Source: Methylocapsa sp.
GTDB lineage: Bacteria > Pseudomonadota > Alphaproteobacteria > Rhizobiales > Beijerinckiaceae
Assembly (NCBI GenBank): GCA_003162995.1
Contig: PLUZ01000467.1
Span: 3,856-13,612, forward strand
DNA length: 9,757 nucleotides
Direction of reading: 5' to 3'
Made by a program: the position numbers and the translations under genes. The notes beneath the pieces were generated by a model that saw nothing but the letters and a program-made list of their open reading frames with translations, did no database searches and was not told the origin of the DNA. Shown one piece after another: positions 1-5,456 of the stretch (position 1 is its first letter; each line of letters starts with the position of its first letter).

Positions 1-468
1 CTTGTTGGCGATGTCCCCCGCCGGGCGCAACGCCTAGTGGAAGTGACCTATGAGTCGCTGATGCGCGGAATGGCGGCTGTGCGGCCGGGTGCAACGACGG
101 GCGATATCGGCGCCGCCATCCAAGACTATGCCGAATCCGAACGCTGTTCCGTCGTGCGCGACTTTTGCGGCCATGGCCTTGGCCGCCTCTTTCACGACGA
201 ACCCAACATTCTCCATTATGGCCGCCGCGGCGAAGGCGTGCTGCTCAAACCCGGCATGTTCTTCACGATCGAGCCGATGATCAATCTCGGCCGTCCGCAT
301 GTGAAGATCCTGTCCGACGGCTGGACTGCGGTGACCCGCGACCGGTCCTTATCGGCGCAGTTCGAACATACGATCGGTGTTACAGAAACCGGCTATGAAG
401 CGTTCACTCTGTCGCCGAAAGATTTGCATCATCCGCCCTATACCGTCGCCACGCCAGGTAGCGCATGA
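1..468 (+). CDS. map: Type I methionine aminopeptidase, 3' part (5' end outside window)
   Basis: This is the C-terminal portion of methionine aminopeptidase, the cytosolic metalloenzyme that removes the initiator methionine from nascent proteins. The reading frame is already open at base 1 and runs to TGA at 466-468, so the gene starts upstream of the window; the GTG at 37 is internal. Family landmarks are in order: CGHGLG with its metal-site histidine at 172-174, TIEPM with the metal-ligand glutamate at 271-273, and SAQFEHT with the second ligand glutamate at 364-366. The last ~20 residues (after TGYEAFTLSP) form a variable, proline-rich tail. The stop overlaps the radC start as ATGA, which implies translational coupling. 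Identification is secure from the ordered metal-binding motifs; only the missing N-terminus cannot be judged. Confidence 0.96.
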   Translation, partial: LVGDVPRRAQRLVEVTYESLMRGMAAVRPGATTGDIGAAIQDYAESERCSVVRDFCGHGLGRLFHDEPNILHYGRRGEGVLLKPGMFFTIEPMINLGRPHVKILSDGWTAVTRDRSLSAQFEHTIGVTETGYEAFTLSPKDLHHPPYTVATPGSA

Positions 469-1175
469 CGAAACCGGAAGCGGCGCCTTCCGCGGACTCC
501 GGCGAGCCGCATTACCTCGGCCACCGGGAGCGGTTGCGCGACCGGTTCCGCAAGGGCGGCGCCGATGCGCTCGGCGAGTATGAACTGCTCGAGCTCATTC
601 TGTTTCGCGCCATGCCCCGGCGCGACGTGAAGCCGCTTGCCAAATCCTTGATCGCCCGATTCGGATCTTTCGCCGAAGCCGTGTCAGCGCGGCCCGAGCG
701 CTTGCGCGAAATCGAGGGGCTTGGCGAAGCCGCAATCGTCGAATTGAAAATCATCGAGGCAGCGGCCAAGCGTCTCGTGAAATCCCCGATAGAGAAGCGG
801 TTGCCCTTGTCGAGCTTCACCACAGTCGTCGATTATTGCCGCACGGCCATGGCTTTCCTCGACCACGAGGAGTTCCGCGTGCTGTTTCTCGACAAGAAGA
901 ATTGTTTGATCGCAGACGAGGTTCAAGGCGTCGGCACGGTCGACCATGCGCCTGTCTATCCCCGGGAAATTATGCGCCGCGCGCTTGAACTCAGCGCGTC
1001 GGCAATCATCCTCGTGCATAATCATCCATCGGGCGACCCACAGCCTTCGACCGACGATATCCACCTCACCCATCAAATCATTGCGGTCGGCAAGCCCCTA
1101 AAAGTCGCGGTCCATGACCATCTGATCATCGGCAAGCAGGGCCATGTAAGCTTGAAGGGATTGCGGATTATCTAG
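465..1175 (+). CDS. radC: RadC family JAMM-domain protein (DNA repair protein RadC, UPF0758)
   Basis: A 236-residue protein of usual RadC length. Residues ~15-105 form the N-terminal UPF0758 region with a helix-hairpin-helix-like stretch (EIEGLGEAAIVELK, ~82-95). Residues ~115-236 form the JAB/JAMM domain. The metal-site pattern is complete: E136 in HEEFRVL, H185 and H187 in HNHPSGDP, and D198 in PSTDD, matching E...HxHx(10)D. Despite the name, a repair role for RadC has been questioned experimentally in the family, so the biochemical function is uncertain; the JAMM fold suggests a metal-dependent hydrolase. The start ATG lies inside the map stop (ATGA), so the two are probably co-transcribed and coupled, an arrangement common in alphaproteobacteria. 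The gene faces the convergent usg gene 55 bp downstream. Confidence 0.95.
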   Translation: MTKPEAAPSADSGEPHYLGHRERLRDRFRKGGADALGEYELLELILFRAMPRRDVKPLAKSLIARFGSFAEAVSARPERLREIEGLGEAAIVELKIIEAAAKRLVKSPIEKRLPLSSFTTVVDYCRTAMAFLDHEEFRVLFLDKKNCLIADEVQGVGTVDHAPVYPREIMRRALELSASAIILVHNHPSGDPQPSTDDIHLTHQIIAVGKPLKVAVHDHLIIGKQGHVSLKGLRII

Positions 1176-1230
1176 GCCATTATTCGCGCAGGCCGTGATC
1201 TTCGAAAGCAGAAACCGCTTCCAGCCAGCT

Positions 1231-1530
1231 TCAATGAAAGCGGAATTCCGCGCCCAGCGTCTTGATCTCGGCCGGCTTGATGAGCTTCGAATGGCCGACC
1301 ACAACGCGATACAGCGGCCCTTCAAGCTTTTCCTGCCAGAACGTCAGGAATTTGATCAAAATCGGAAAATCCGGCGCGATATCATAGTCTTGCCAGATAT
1401 AGGCCTGCAACAGGCAGGGATGATCTGGCAAATGATAAAGAATCTCCGCCGTTGCAAGTCCGTATCCGGCGAGCTGCTTGATAAAATCCGGCGATGGCTT
1501 GTTCGTCTCGATCCTTGTGTTTGCGGTCAT
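1231..1530 (-). CDS. usg: Usg family protein (small conserved alphaproteobacterial protein)
   Basis: A 99-residue protein matching the Usg-like family, first named from an ORF upstream of trpF in Caulobacter. I recognise it by the conserved run from residue ~19: QLAGYGLATAEILYHLPDHP, then LLQAYIWQDYD, FLTFWQEKLEGPL, and a C-terminal block ending in AEFRFH. The first ~16 residues are variable. The family is almost confined to Alphaproteobacteria and has no established biochemical function; none is assigned here. No membrane segment or signal peptide is visible, so it is probably cytosolic. The start is well supported: GGAGG lies about 7 bases before the ATG at 1530. The gene converges on radC and is transcribed away from pcaD; no trp genes are nearby, so it stands alone here. 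Confidence 0.88.
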   Translation of the reverse strand: MTANTRIETNKPSPDFIKQLAGYGLATAEILYHLPDHPCLLQAYIWQDYDIAPDFPILIKFLTFWQEKLEGPLYRVVVGHSKLIKPAEIKTLGAEFRFH

Positions 1531-1786
1531 AGCTTTAACCTCCGCGGTAACGCCCGCAGGCGGACTTCCTCGTACCGTTCAAGCGCCAGGAAGACGATAG
1601 ACGGTGCCTAACTCCATTCAATACGTGTCATATTAATACAGAGTTGCGCTTTCGGCTTACGCAATCCATGTGCCGGAATAAAAATTTTGCCAGTGTTGCG
1701 TCCCAGTCTCAATGTGATTGGACACCGGGCAGGTGGGGCGGTGCGAAAAGGCGGGCACCGCTGGAGTCGTTCCGGCGGCTTTCAGA

Positions 1787-1813
1787 AAGCTCTGTGCGCT
1801 TTGCAAAGAGCTT
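1787..1813. other. Intergenic stem-loop
   Basis: AAGCTCT (1787-1793) pairs with AGAGCTT (1807-1813). After a G/A mismatch, TGC (1795-1797) pairs with GCA (1803-1805), leaving a five-base GCTTT loop. There is no T-run on the + side (GTTAATC follows) and none on the - side, so it does not read as an intrinsic terminator. It could be part of a 5' leader or of an unannotated RNA. The pairing is seen directly; any role is speculation. Confidence 0.4.
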
Positions 1814-1869
1814 GTTAATCTGCGCAACGGCGCGTGATGGCGAGTTGCCTGGCGCGCGTACCTTGGACC

Positions 1870-1901
1870 ATGACTGCGTCATCATGAATGACTCATGGTC
1901 A
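1870..1901. promoter_or_regulatory. Array of ATGAC/GTCAT half-sites upstream of pcaD (candidate operator)
   Basis: Four half-sites alternate in orientation: ATGAC at 1870-1874, GTCAT at 1878-1882, ATGAC at 1888-1892, and an imperfect GTCA at 1898-1901. They form three overlapping dyads: ATGAC-N3-GTCAT, GTCAT-N5-ATGAC and TGAC-N5-GTCA. The array ends 48 bases before the pcaD start codon, a position suited to binding by a dimeric regulator. It does not match the motifs I associate with PcaQ (ATAACC-N4-GGTTAT). No regulator gene is in the window, so the binding protein is unknown. Confidence 0.4.
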
Positions 1902-1949
1902 CATTTTGTTTGATTTGCCGCATGCTCCGAAGCGCACGAGGGTCTGCGC

Positions 1950-3014
1950 ATGACCGAAATTTCCATCGCTGGCGAGATCTTCAACGTTCTCATTGAGGGT
2001 GACGAGAACAAAGCGGTCTTGATGCTTTCGAATCCGCTTGGCACCAATCTCCACTTTTGGGACCCTCAACTCCCCGTCTTGCTCAAGCATTTCAGGGTCG
2101 TGCGCTATGATTCGCGCGGACATGGCGCAAGCGTGGCCAATCAGGGACCCTATTCCGTCGAAGGCCTCGGCCGCGACGCGCTCGCGATCATAAATGCGCT
2201 CTCCATCGAAAAAGTTCATTGGCTGGGCCTTTCGATGGGCAGCATTGTCGGACTATGGCTCCTCATCCATGCGCGTGAGCGCATCGGCCGGGCGGTGCTG
2301 GCCAATACGGCGGCACAAATACCGGGTCCCGATCTATGGAACAGCCGCATTCAATCGGCCCGTCAAACCGGCATGGATGGCGTCGCTGCGGCAGCCGCCG
2401 AGCGTTGGTTCACAAAGGCTTTTCGCGACACCAATCCGGAAAAAGTGGAGCGCGTCTTGGAGATGGTCCGGACCACGCCGCTAAACGGCTATTTGGCAGC
2501 TTGCGCGGCGGGGCGCGACATGGATCAGCGCGAAGCCATTCGAAGCATTGGAAACAAGGTCCTGGTCATTGCCGGGCGGCACGATCTGTCGACACCGCCA
2601 GGGATGGGCGCCTTGGTTGCGAATTCCATCGAAGGCGCCAAATTCATCACGCTGGAAGCATCGCATATTTCGAATATCGAGGATGAAGCGAATTTCACTA
2701 AGGCCGCCGTCGCTTTTCTGACTGCTCCCGAAACCGTCGCGGTCATGCCTAGGCCCCGCCGCAAGGCTCCAGCAAAAAAAGCGCCCGCGAAAAAGGCTGC
2801 CGCCAAGAAAACTTGGCGCACCAAAACATCTTCGCGCAAACTAGTATCCGCGAAGAAAGCACCGGTGAAAAAAACATCTGGCCAGAAACTCAAAACAAAG
2901 GGGCTGCCGAAAAAACCCGCCGCCAAAAAGACAATGATAGGGACGGGTTCCAAGAAGAGACCCGGCAAAAAAACGGGCGCATCAAAAAAGGCGTCTGGTA
3001 GAAGGAAAAGCTGA
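1950..3014 (+). CDS. pcaD: 3-oxoadipate enol-lactonase-like alpha/beta hydrolase with basic H1-like tail
   Basis: A 354-residue protein. Residues 1 to ~260 are an alpha/beta hydrolase closest in pattern to PcaD, which hydrolyses 3-oxoadipate enol-lactone to 3-oxoadipate in the beta-ketoadipate pathway. Motifs: SNPLGTNLHFWDPQ (27-40, oxyanion region), YDSRGHGAS (53-61), nucleophile S95 in GLSMGS, acid D212 in AGRHDLSTPP, and H239 in EASHISNIE, giving a complete triad. Residues ~267-354 are unlike the family: 88 residues holding 27 lysines and 8 arginines, no acidic residue, and repeated AKKAP/PAKK-type units as in histone-H1-like bacterial proteins. Ordinary PcaD ends near 260 residues. The tail is in the same uninterrupted frame. 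A GAGGG sequence sits 6 bases before the ATG. No other pca gene is nearby, so the substrate is inferred and another carboxylesterase-like activity is possible. Confidence 0.82.
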   Translation: MTEISIAGEIFNVLIEGDENKAVLMLSNPLGTNLHFWDPQLPVLLKHFRVVRYDSRGHGASVANQGPYSVEGLGRDALAIINALSIEKVHWLGLSMGSIVGLWLLIHARERIGRAVLANTAAQIPGPDLWNSRIQSARQTGMDGVAAAAAERWFTKAFRDTNPEKVERVLEMVRTTPLNGYLAACAAGRDMDQREAIRSIGNKVLVIAGRHDLSTPPGMGALVANSIEGAKFITLEASHISNIEDEANFTKAAVAFLTAPETVAVMPRPRRKAPAKKAPAKKAAAKKTWRTKTSSRKLVSAKKAPVKKTSGQKLKTKGLPKKPAAKKTMIGTGSKKRPGKKTGASKKASGRRKS

Positions 3015-3053
3015 ATAAGACCTGTCTTGCACCGGCGGCCCGTTGCACGCACC

Positions 3054-3584
3054 TCAAAGGGTTCCATATTTGCGATTGGCATAAGTGAGACTGCAGCCTT
3101 GCTGGCCATAGTCCACTGACTCGACAGCACCAATCATGACCAAATGTGTCATGACCTCTTTGACCTCGGTGAGACGGCAGTCGAATACCGCGGCCGCACT
3201 TGTCAGCACCGGAGCGCCGGTGACGAGCTTGGTCCATTCGGCCCTGGTAAATCTTTCGTCGAGATGCAGACCGGTCCGGCCCGCGAAAATATTTGCGAGA
3301 TCCTCATGCGCGGGGGTAAGGGTGTTTATGCAAAACACGCCGTTCTCGATCATCCTTGCGGCCGAGGGCGAGGATTTGTTGATGCAAAACAACATCATGG
3401 GTGGCTCGACCGTGATCGATGCGACAGAGGTCGCAGTAATCCCGCCAAGACCTGCCGGTCCACCGGTGGTGACAATGTGAACGGCGGCGGCGACACGGCT
3501 CATCGCCTCGCGAAACCGCACTCCATCGAGGCCTTGGCCTGGCACGGTGCATGGATCCATGCTTCCGTTCTCGCGTTCGGCCAT
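3054..3584 (-). CDS. Flavin reductase family protein (FMN-binding split barrel, HpaC/RutF-like)
   Basis: A 176-residue protein of the flavin reductase-like family, small FMN/FAD:NAD(P)H oxidoreductases that often supply reduced flavin to a two-component monooxygenase. Family blocks are seen in order (176-residue numbering): REAMSRVAAAVHIVTT (~25-40), GGITATSVASITVEPPMMLFCIN (split-barrel core, ~47-69), GVFCINTLTPAHEDLANIF (~81-99), ERFTRAEW, and a C-terminal LTYANRKYGTL resembling the YxxRxYxTL ending of the family. I chose the ATG at 3584 because GGTGA lies 4 bases upstream. The frame is open further, to GTG at 3635 and ATGs at 3617 and 3602, but none of these has a visible ribosome binding site. 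No partner monooxygenase is in the window, so its physiological partner is unknown. It converges on pcaD with 39 bp between stops. Confidence 0.87.
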   Translation of the reverse strand: MAERENGSMDPCTVPGQGLDGVRFREAMSRVAAAVHIVTTGGPAGLGGITATSVASITVEPPMMLFCINKSSPSAARMIENGVFCINTLTPAHEDLANIFAGRTGLHLDERFTRAEWTKLVTGAPVLTSAAAVFDCRLTEVKEVMTHLVMIGAVESVDYGQQGCSLTYANRKYGTL

Positions 3585-3690
3585 GAGTTCACCACGCTCC
3601 ATCTTATACGACACCATCGTTGCACAGGCCCGCACTGGCCCGTTTCTCTGACAGCAAAGATAATACTTTAAACCAAAGTGTGCCAGCGGC

Positions 3691-3824
3691 GCTCAAAGAC
3701 CAGGCTTTAGATCACGATTATGATCGATTCCAAGAGTTTTGAGCGGGATGCTGCCGGAAAACCGGTGTCCGCTTTTCCTCATCCCGCTCTGGAGCTTGAT
3801 CCCAAAAAGTTGCAGACTTTTTGG
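3691..3824. repeat. Composite intergenic palindromic repeat (rhizobial RIME-like)
   Basis: Three dyads lie end to end. First, GCTCAAA (3691-3697) faces TTTGAGC (3738-3744) and encloses two GATC sites. Second, a perfect 10-base pair GAGCGGGATG (3741-3750) and CATCCCGCTC (3780-3789) encloses GGAAAA (3756-3761) facing TTTTCC (3773-3778). Third, CCAAAAAGT (3802-3810) and ACTTTTTGG (3816-3824) form a perfect 9-bp stem with a 5-base loop. The core words GGAAAACCGG and AAAAGTTGCAGACTTTT resemble short palindromic elements dispersed between genes in Rhizobiales genomes. I know that resemblance from memory and have not searched for it. The element fills the space between the divergent flavin reductase and peroxiredoxin genes and stays open in the peroxiredoxin frame. 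Confidence 0.75.
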
Positions 3825-3857
3825 AAAAGAGGATGCGGCAAAACTAGTGTTGAGAGC

Positions 3858-4421
3858 ATGAGCGATTATATCCAATTACCATCGCATCTCCCAGCGCCTA
3901 TCGATGATGGCGCATGTGACCATCTTCCGGGACTGAAGCTGCCTCCCATCGCGCTGCCTTCGACCGCGGGGCGCTTAGTCAATCTCGGCACGCTCGATGC
4001 CTCACGAACAATTCTCTATTGCTACCCGATGACGGGGGTGCCGGGAGTGCCCTTGCCGGAAGACTGGGATTTGATACCGGGTGCACGTGGCTGCACGCCC
4101 CAGGCCTGCGCCTTTCGCGACCACTCTCGTGAACTTGCCAGCTTTGCGGCTCAAATATTTGGCTTGAGCACACAGAAGACCGATTATCAACGCGAAATGG
4201 CCGAGCGTTTGCTCCTGCCCTTCGAAATCCTAAGCGATGCGAATTTCGCTTTTGCAAACGCTTTGAAACTTCCCACATCCGAGGCCGGCGGGATGCGGCT
4301 CATCAAGCGCCTGACCTTGATCATCAAGAAAGACCGGATCGAGGCCGTGCTCTATCCGGTTTTCCCTCCAAGCGAGAGTGCTGGTCAGGTCCTCGCTTGG
4401 CTGAAGCAGCATCCGCTCTGA
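3858..4421 (+). CDS. Peroxiredoxin (AhpC/TSA-like redoxin with CxxxxC pair)
   Basis: A 187-residue thiol peroxidase candidate that would reduce hydrogen peroxide or organic hydroperoxides using thioredoxin-like donors. The thioredoxin-fold features are LPPIALPSTAGRLVNL (~29-44), a strand ending in YCYP (~54-57), the active-site GCTPQACAFRDH with peroxidatic C79 and probable resolving C84 (PrxQ/Bcp-like spacing), and FGLSTQKTDYQREMAERLLLPFEILSD (~101-127). Compared with PrxQ, about 15 extra residues sit between YP and GCT; I believe a proteobacterial redoxin subfamily shares this. The frame is open back to ATG 3720, but those 46 codons are translated palindromic repeat, so I start at ATG 3858, where the family-like sequence begins. 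Its ribosome site is weak (GAGAG just upstream). No signal peptide, so cytosolic. It converges on ccdA, 26 bp apart. Confidence 0.87.
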   Translation: MSDYIQLPSHLPAPIDDGACDHLPGLKLPPIALPSTAGRLVNLGTLDASRTILYCYPMTGVPGVPLPEDWDLIPGARGCTPQACAFRDHSRELASFAAQIFGLSTQKTDYQREMAERLLLPFEILSDANFAFANALKLPTSEAGGMRLIKRLTLIIKKDRIEAVLYPVFPPSESAGQVLAWLKQHPL

Positions 4422-4447
4422 TGAACGCAAGATATCAAAGTTCTGGG

Positions 4448-5179
4448 CTATCCTAAATTGGCTAGGCCCGGAAAGCTCTGCAACAGCCAGGCCGAGAAAT
4501 CCTGGATCGATCCGGTCAGGAAGGCTATTCCCGTCGCCACAAGCAGAACGCCAATGACGCGCTCGATCGCGACGAAATAAGGCCGGAACCGCTTGATACC
4601 CCGGATAAAGGGTTCAATGGCCAGCGCCACCAGCAAAAACGGCAGGCCAAGCCCGCCCGAATAGGCGGCGAGCAGCAAAATCCCCTTGCCGATTGTCTCC
4701 TGCGAGGCGGCAACCGCGAGAATGGCCGCCAGAATTGGTCCGATGCAAGGCGTCCAACCGAAACCGAAGGCCAGCCCCATGATGTAGGCGCCCCAAATTC
4801 CGACCGGCTTTTGCACGTCGACCCGTGCCTCGCGATACAGGAAAGCAAACCGGAAGACGCCCAAAAAATGCAAACCCATCACGATGATCGCGATCCCGGC
4901 AAGCAGCGAAAGACGGGAAAAATATTCGTGCAGCACCTGACCGAAAGCCGAGGCTGTCGCGCCGAGACCGACGAAAACCGTCGAAAAACCGAAGATGAAA
5001 AGCACAGCCGCGAGGAAAATGTCGCGCCGGGCGCGGGCCTCGCGGCGGGTAGCGACCTCTTCGATGGTCGTTCCGGCAATAAACGTAAGATAAGGCGGAA
5101 CCAGCGGTAAAACGCAGGGGCTCAAGAAGGACAAAAGCCCAGCAAGCGCGGCGACGGGAAGCGTGACATCATGCGGCAT
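4448..5179 (-). CDS. ccdA: CcdA-family cytochrome c biogenesis / thiol-electron transfer membrane protein
   Basis: A 243-residue inner-membrane protein of the DsbD-gamma/CcdA family. These proteins carry electrons from cytoplasmic thioredoxin across the membrane to periplasmic thiol proteins, notably for cytochrome c maturation. The diagnostic cysteines are present within proline motifs: C22 in LSPCVLPLVPPYL (first membrane segment) and C145 in GWTPCIGPILAAIL (fourth segment). Six hydrophobic segments are visible (roughly 8-34, 55-80, 88-110, 130-158, 166-190 and 204-224), with a basic cytoplasmic loop RREARARRD at 45-53. The length matches the short CcdA form, without the extra periplasmic domains of DsbD. 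No periplasmic partner such as CcmG/TlpA is next to it, so its downstream acceptor is unknown. It is transcribed away from the flippase unit. Confidence 0.88.
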   Translation of the reverse strand: MPHDVTLPVAALAGLLSFLSPCVLPLVPPYLTFIAGTTIEEVATRREARARRDIFLAAVLFIFGFSTVFVGLGATASAFGQVLHEYFSRLSLLAGIAIIVMGLHFLGVFRFAFLYREARVDVQKPVGIWGAYIMGLAFGFGWTPCIGPILAAILAVAASQETIGKGILLLAAYSGGLGLPFLLVALAIEPFIRGIKRFRPYFVAIERVIGVLLVATGIAFLTGSIQDFSAWLLQSFPGLANLG

Positions 5180-5324
5180 ACGCTCTTCTAGCTGGTTCTG
5201 GGATAAGGGAAAAGCGGCAAGGCCTTGCGGACGGACACGGGTTTCGGCAAACTCATAAAATTAACGTGAAATCTTTATTTTGCGAAGCTTATTCTACATT
5301 GAAGATTTTGTGCAGGAGAGAGTG

Positions 5325-5456
5325 ATGGCGTCGATAGGGTACCCCGTTTCCATGCGTATGGCCGCCTCCCGGCTGTTGTGCCTCACTAATGCTCTAATTT
5401 GGGTCAGGACACATGCGCAGCCAGACGCACAAAGGCCAGGCGCACTTCATCGATGA
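5325..5456 (+). CDS. Small upstream ORF (43 codons), coupled to the flippase
   Basis: An ATG at 5325 follows a near-perfect Shine-Dalgarno (AGGAG at 5314-5318, six-base spacer) and opens a 43-codon frame ending in TGA at 5454-5456. That TGA overlaps the ATG of the flippase (ATGA at 5453-5456), the classical geometry of translational coupling. The peptide starts MASIGYPVSMRMAASRLLC and ends PGALHR; it has a slightly hydrophobic middle and no recognised domain. It is too small to be identified and may be a leader peptide whose translation controls the flippase rather than a functional protein. An in-frame GTG directly precedes the ATG. The evidence is the ribosome site and the overlap; chance cannot be excluded for so short a frame. 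Confidence 0.5.
   Translation: MASIGYPVSMRMAASRLLCLTNALIWVRTHAQPDAQRPGALHR

Larger units (their letters stand above)
1531..1949. other. Divergent intergenic region (419 bp) with several dyads, no supported gene
   Basis: This gap separates the start of usg (-) from the start of pcaD (+) and must hold both promoters. I see no believable coding sequence: the open frame at 1644-1913 (+) has no recognisable domain and no good ribosome binding site. Visible structure includes a TTGCG/CGCAA dyad at 1644-1664, two overlapping stems sharing CGGTG at 1723-1760, a stronger hairpin at 1787-1813, and a cluster of TGAC/GTCA half-sites at 1870-1901. An AT-rich patch at about 1625-1640 could belong to the usg promoter, but I cannot place -35/-10 boxes with confidence. 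A structured or small RNA in 1720-1820 is possible but unproven. Confidence 0.6.

Noticed and set aside
1681..1730. Resemblance to a fragment of antisense 16S rRNA (words such as GTCCCAGTCTCAATGTG)
   Set aside because: The match is short and out of order compared with real rRNA; probably coincidence.
1644..1913. 89-codon open frame in the usg-pcaD gap
   Set aside because: No domain, no good ribosome site, and it covers the hairpins and the candidate operator; non-coding is the simpler reading.
3015..3053. Terminator between pcaD and the flavin reductase
   Set aside because: The only dyad is AAGA/TCTT with a four-base loop at 3017-3028, which is too weak and lacks a T-run.
3668..3690. Possible sigma-54 promoter (TGGCAC on the minus strand) upstream of the flavin reductase
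   Set aside because: The -12 element (TTGC at correct spacing) is absent, so the match is only half a site.
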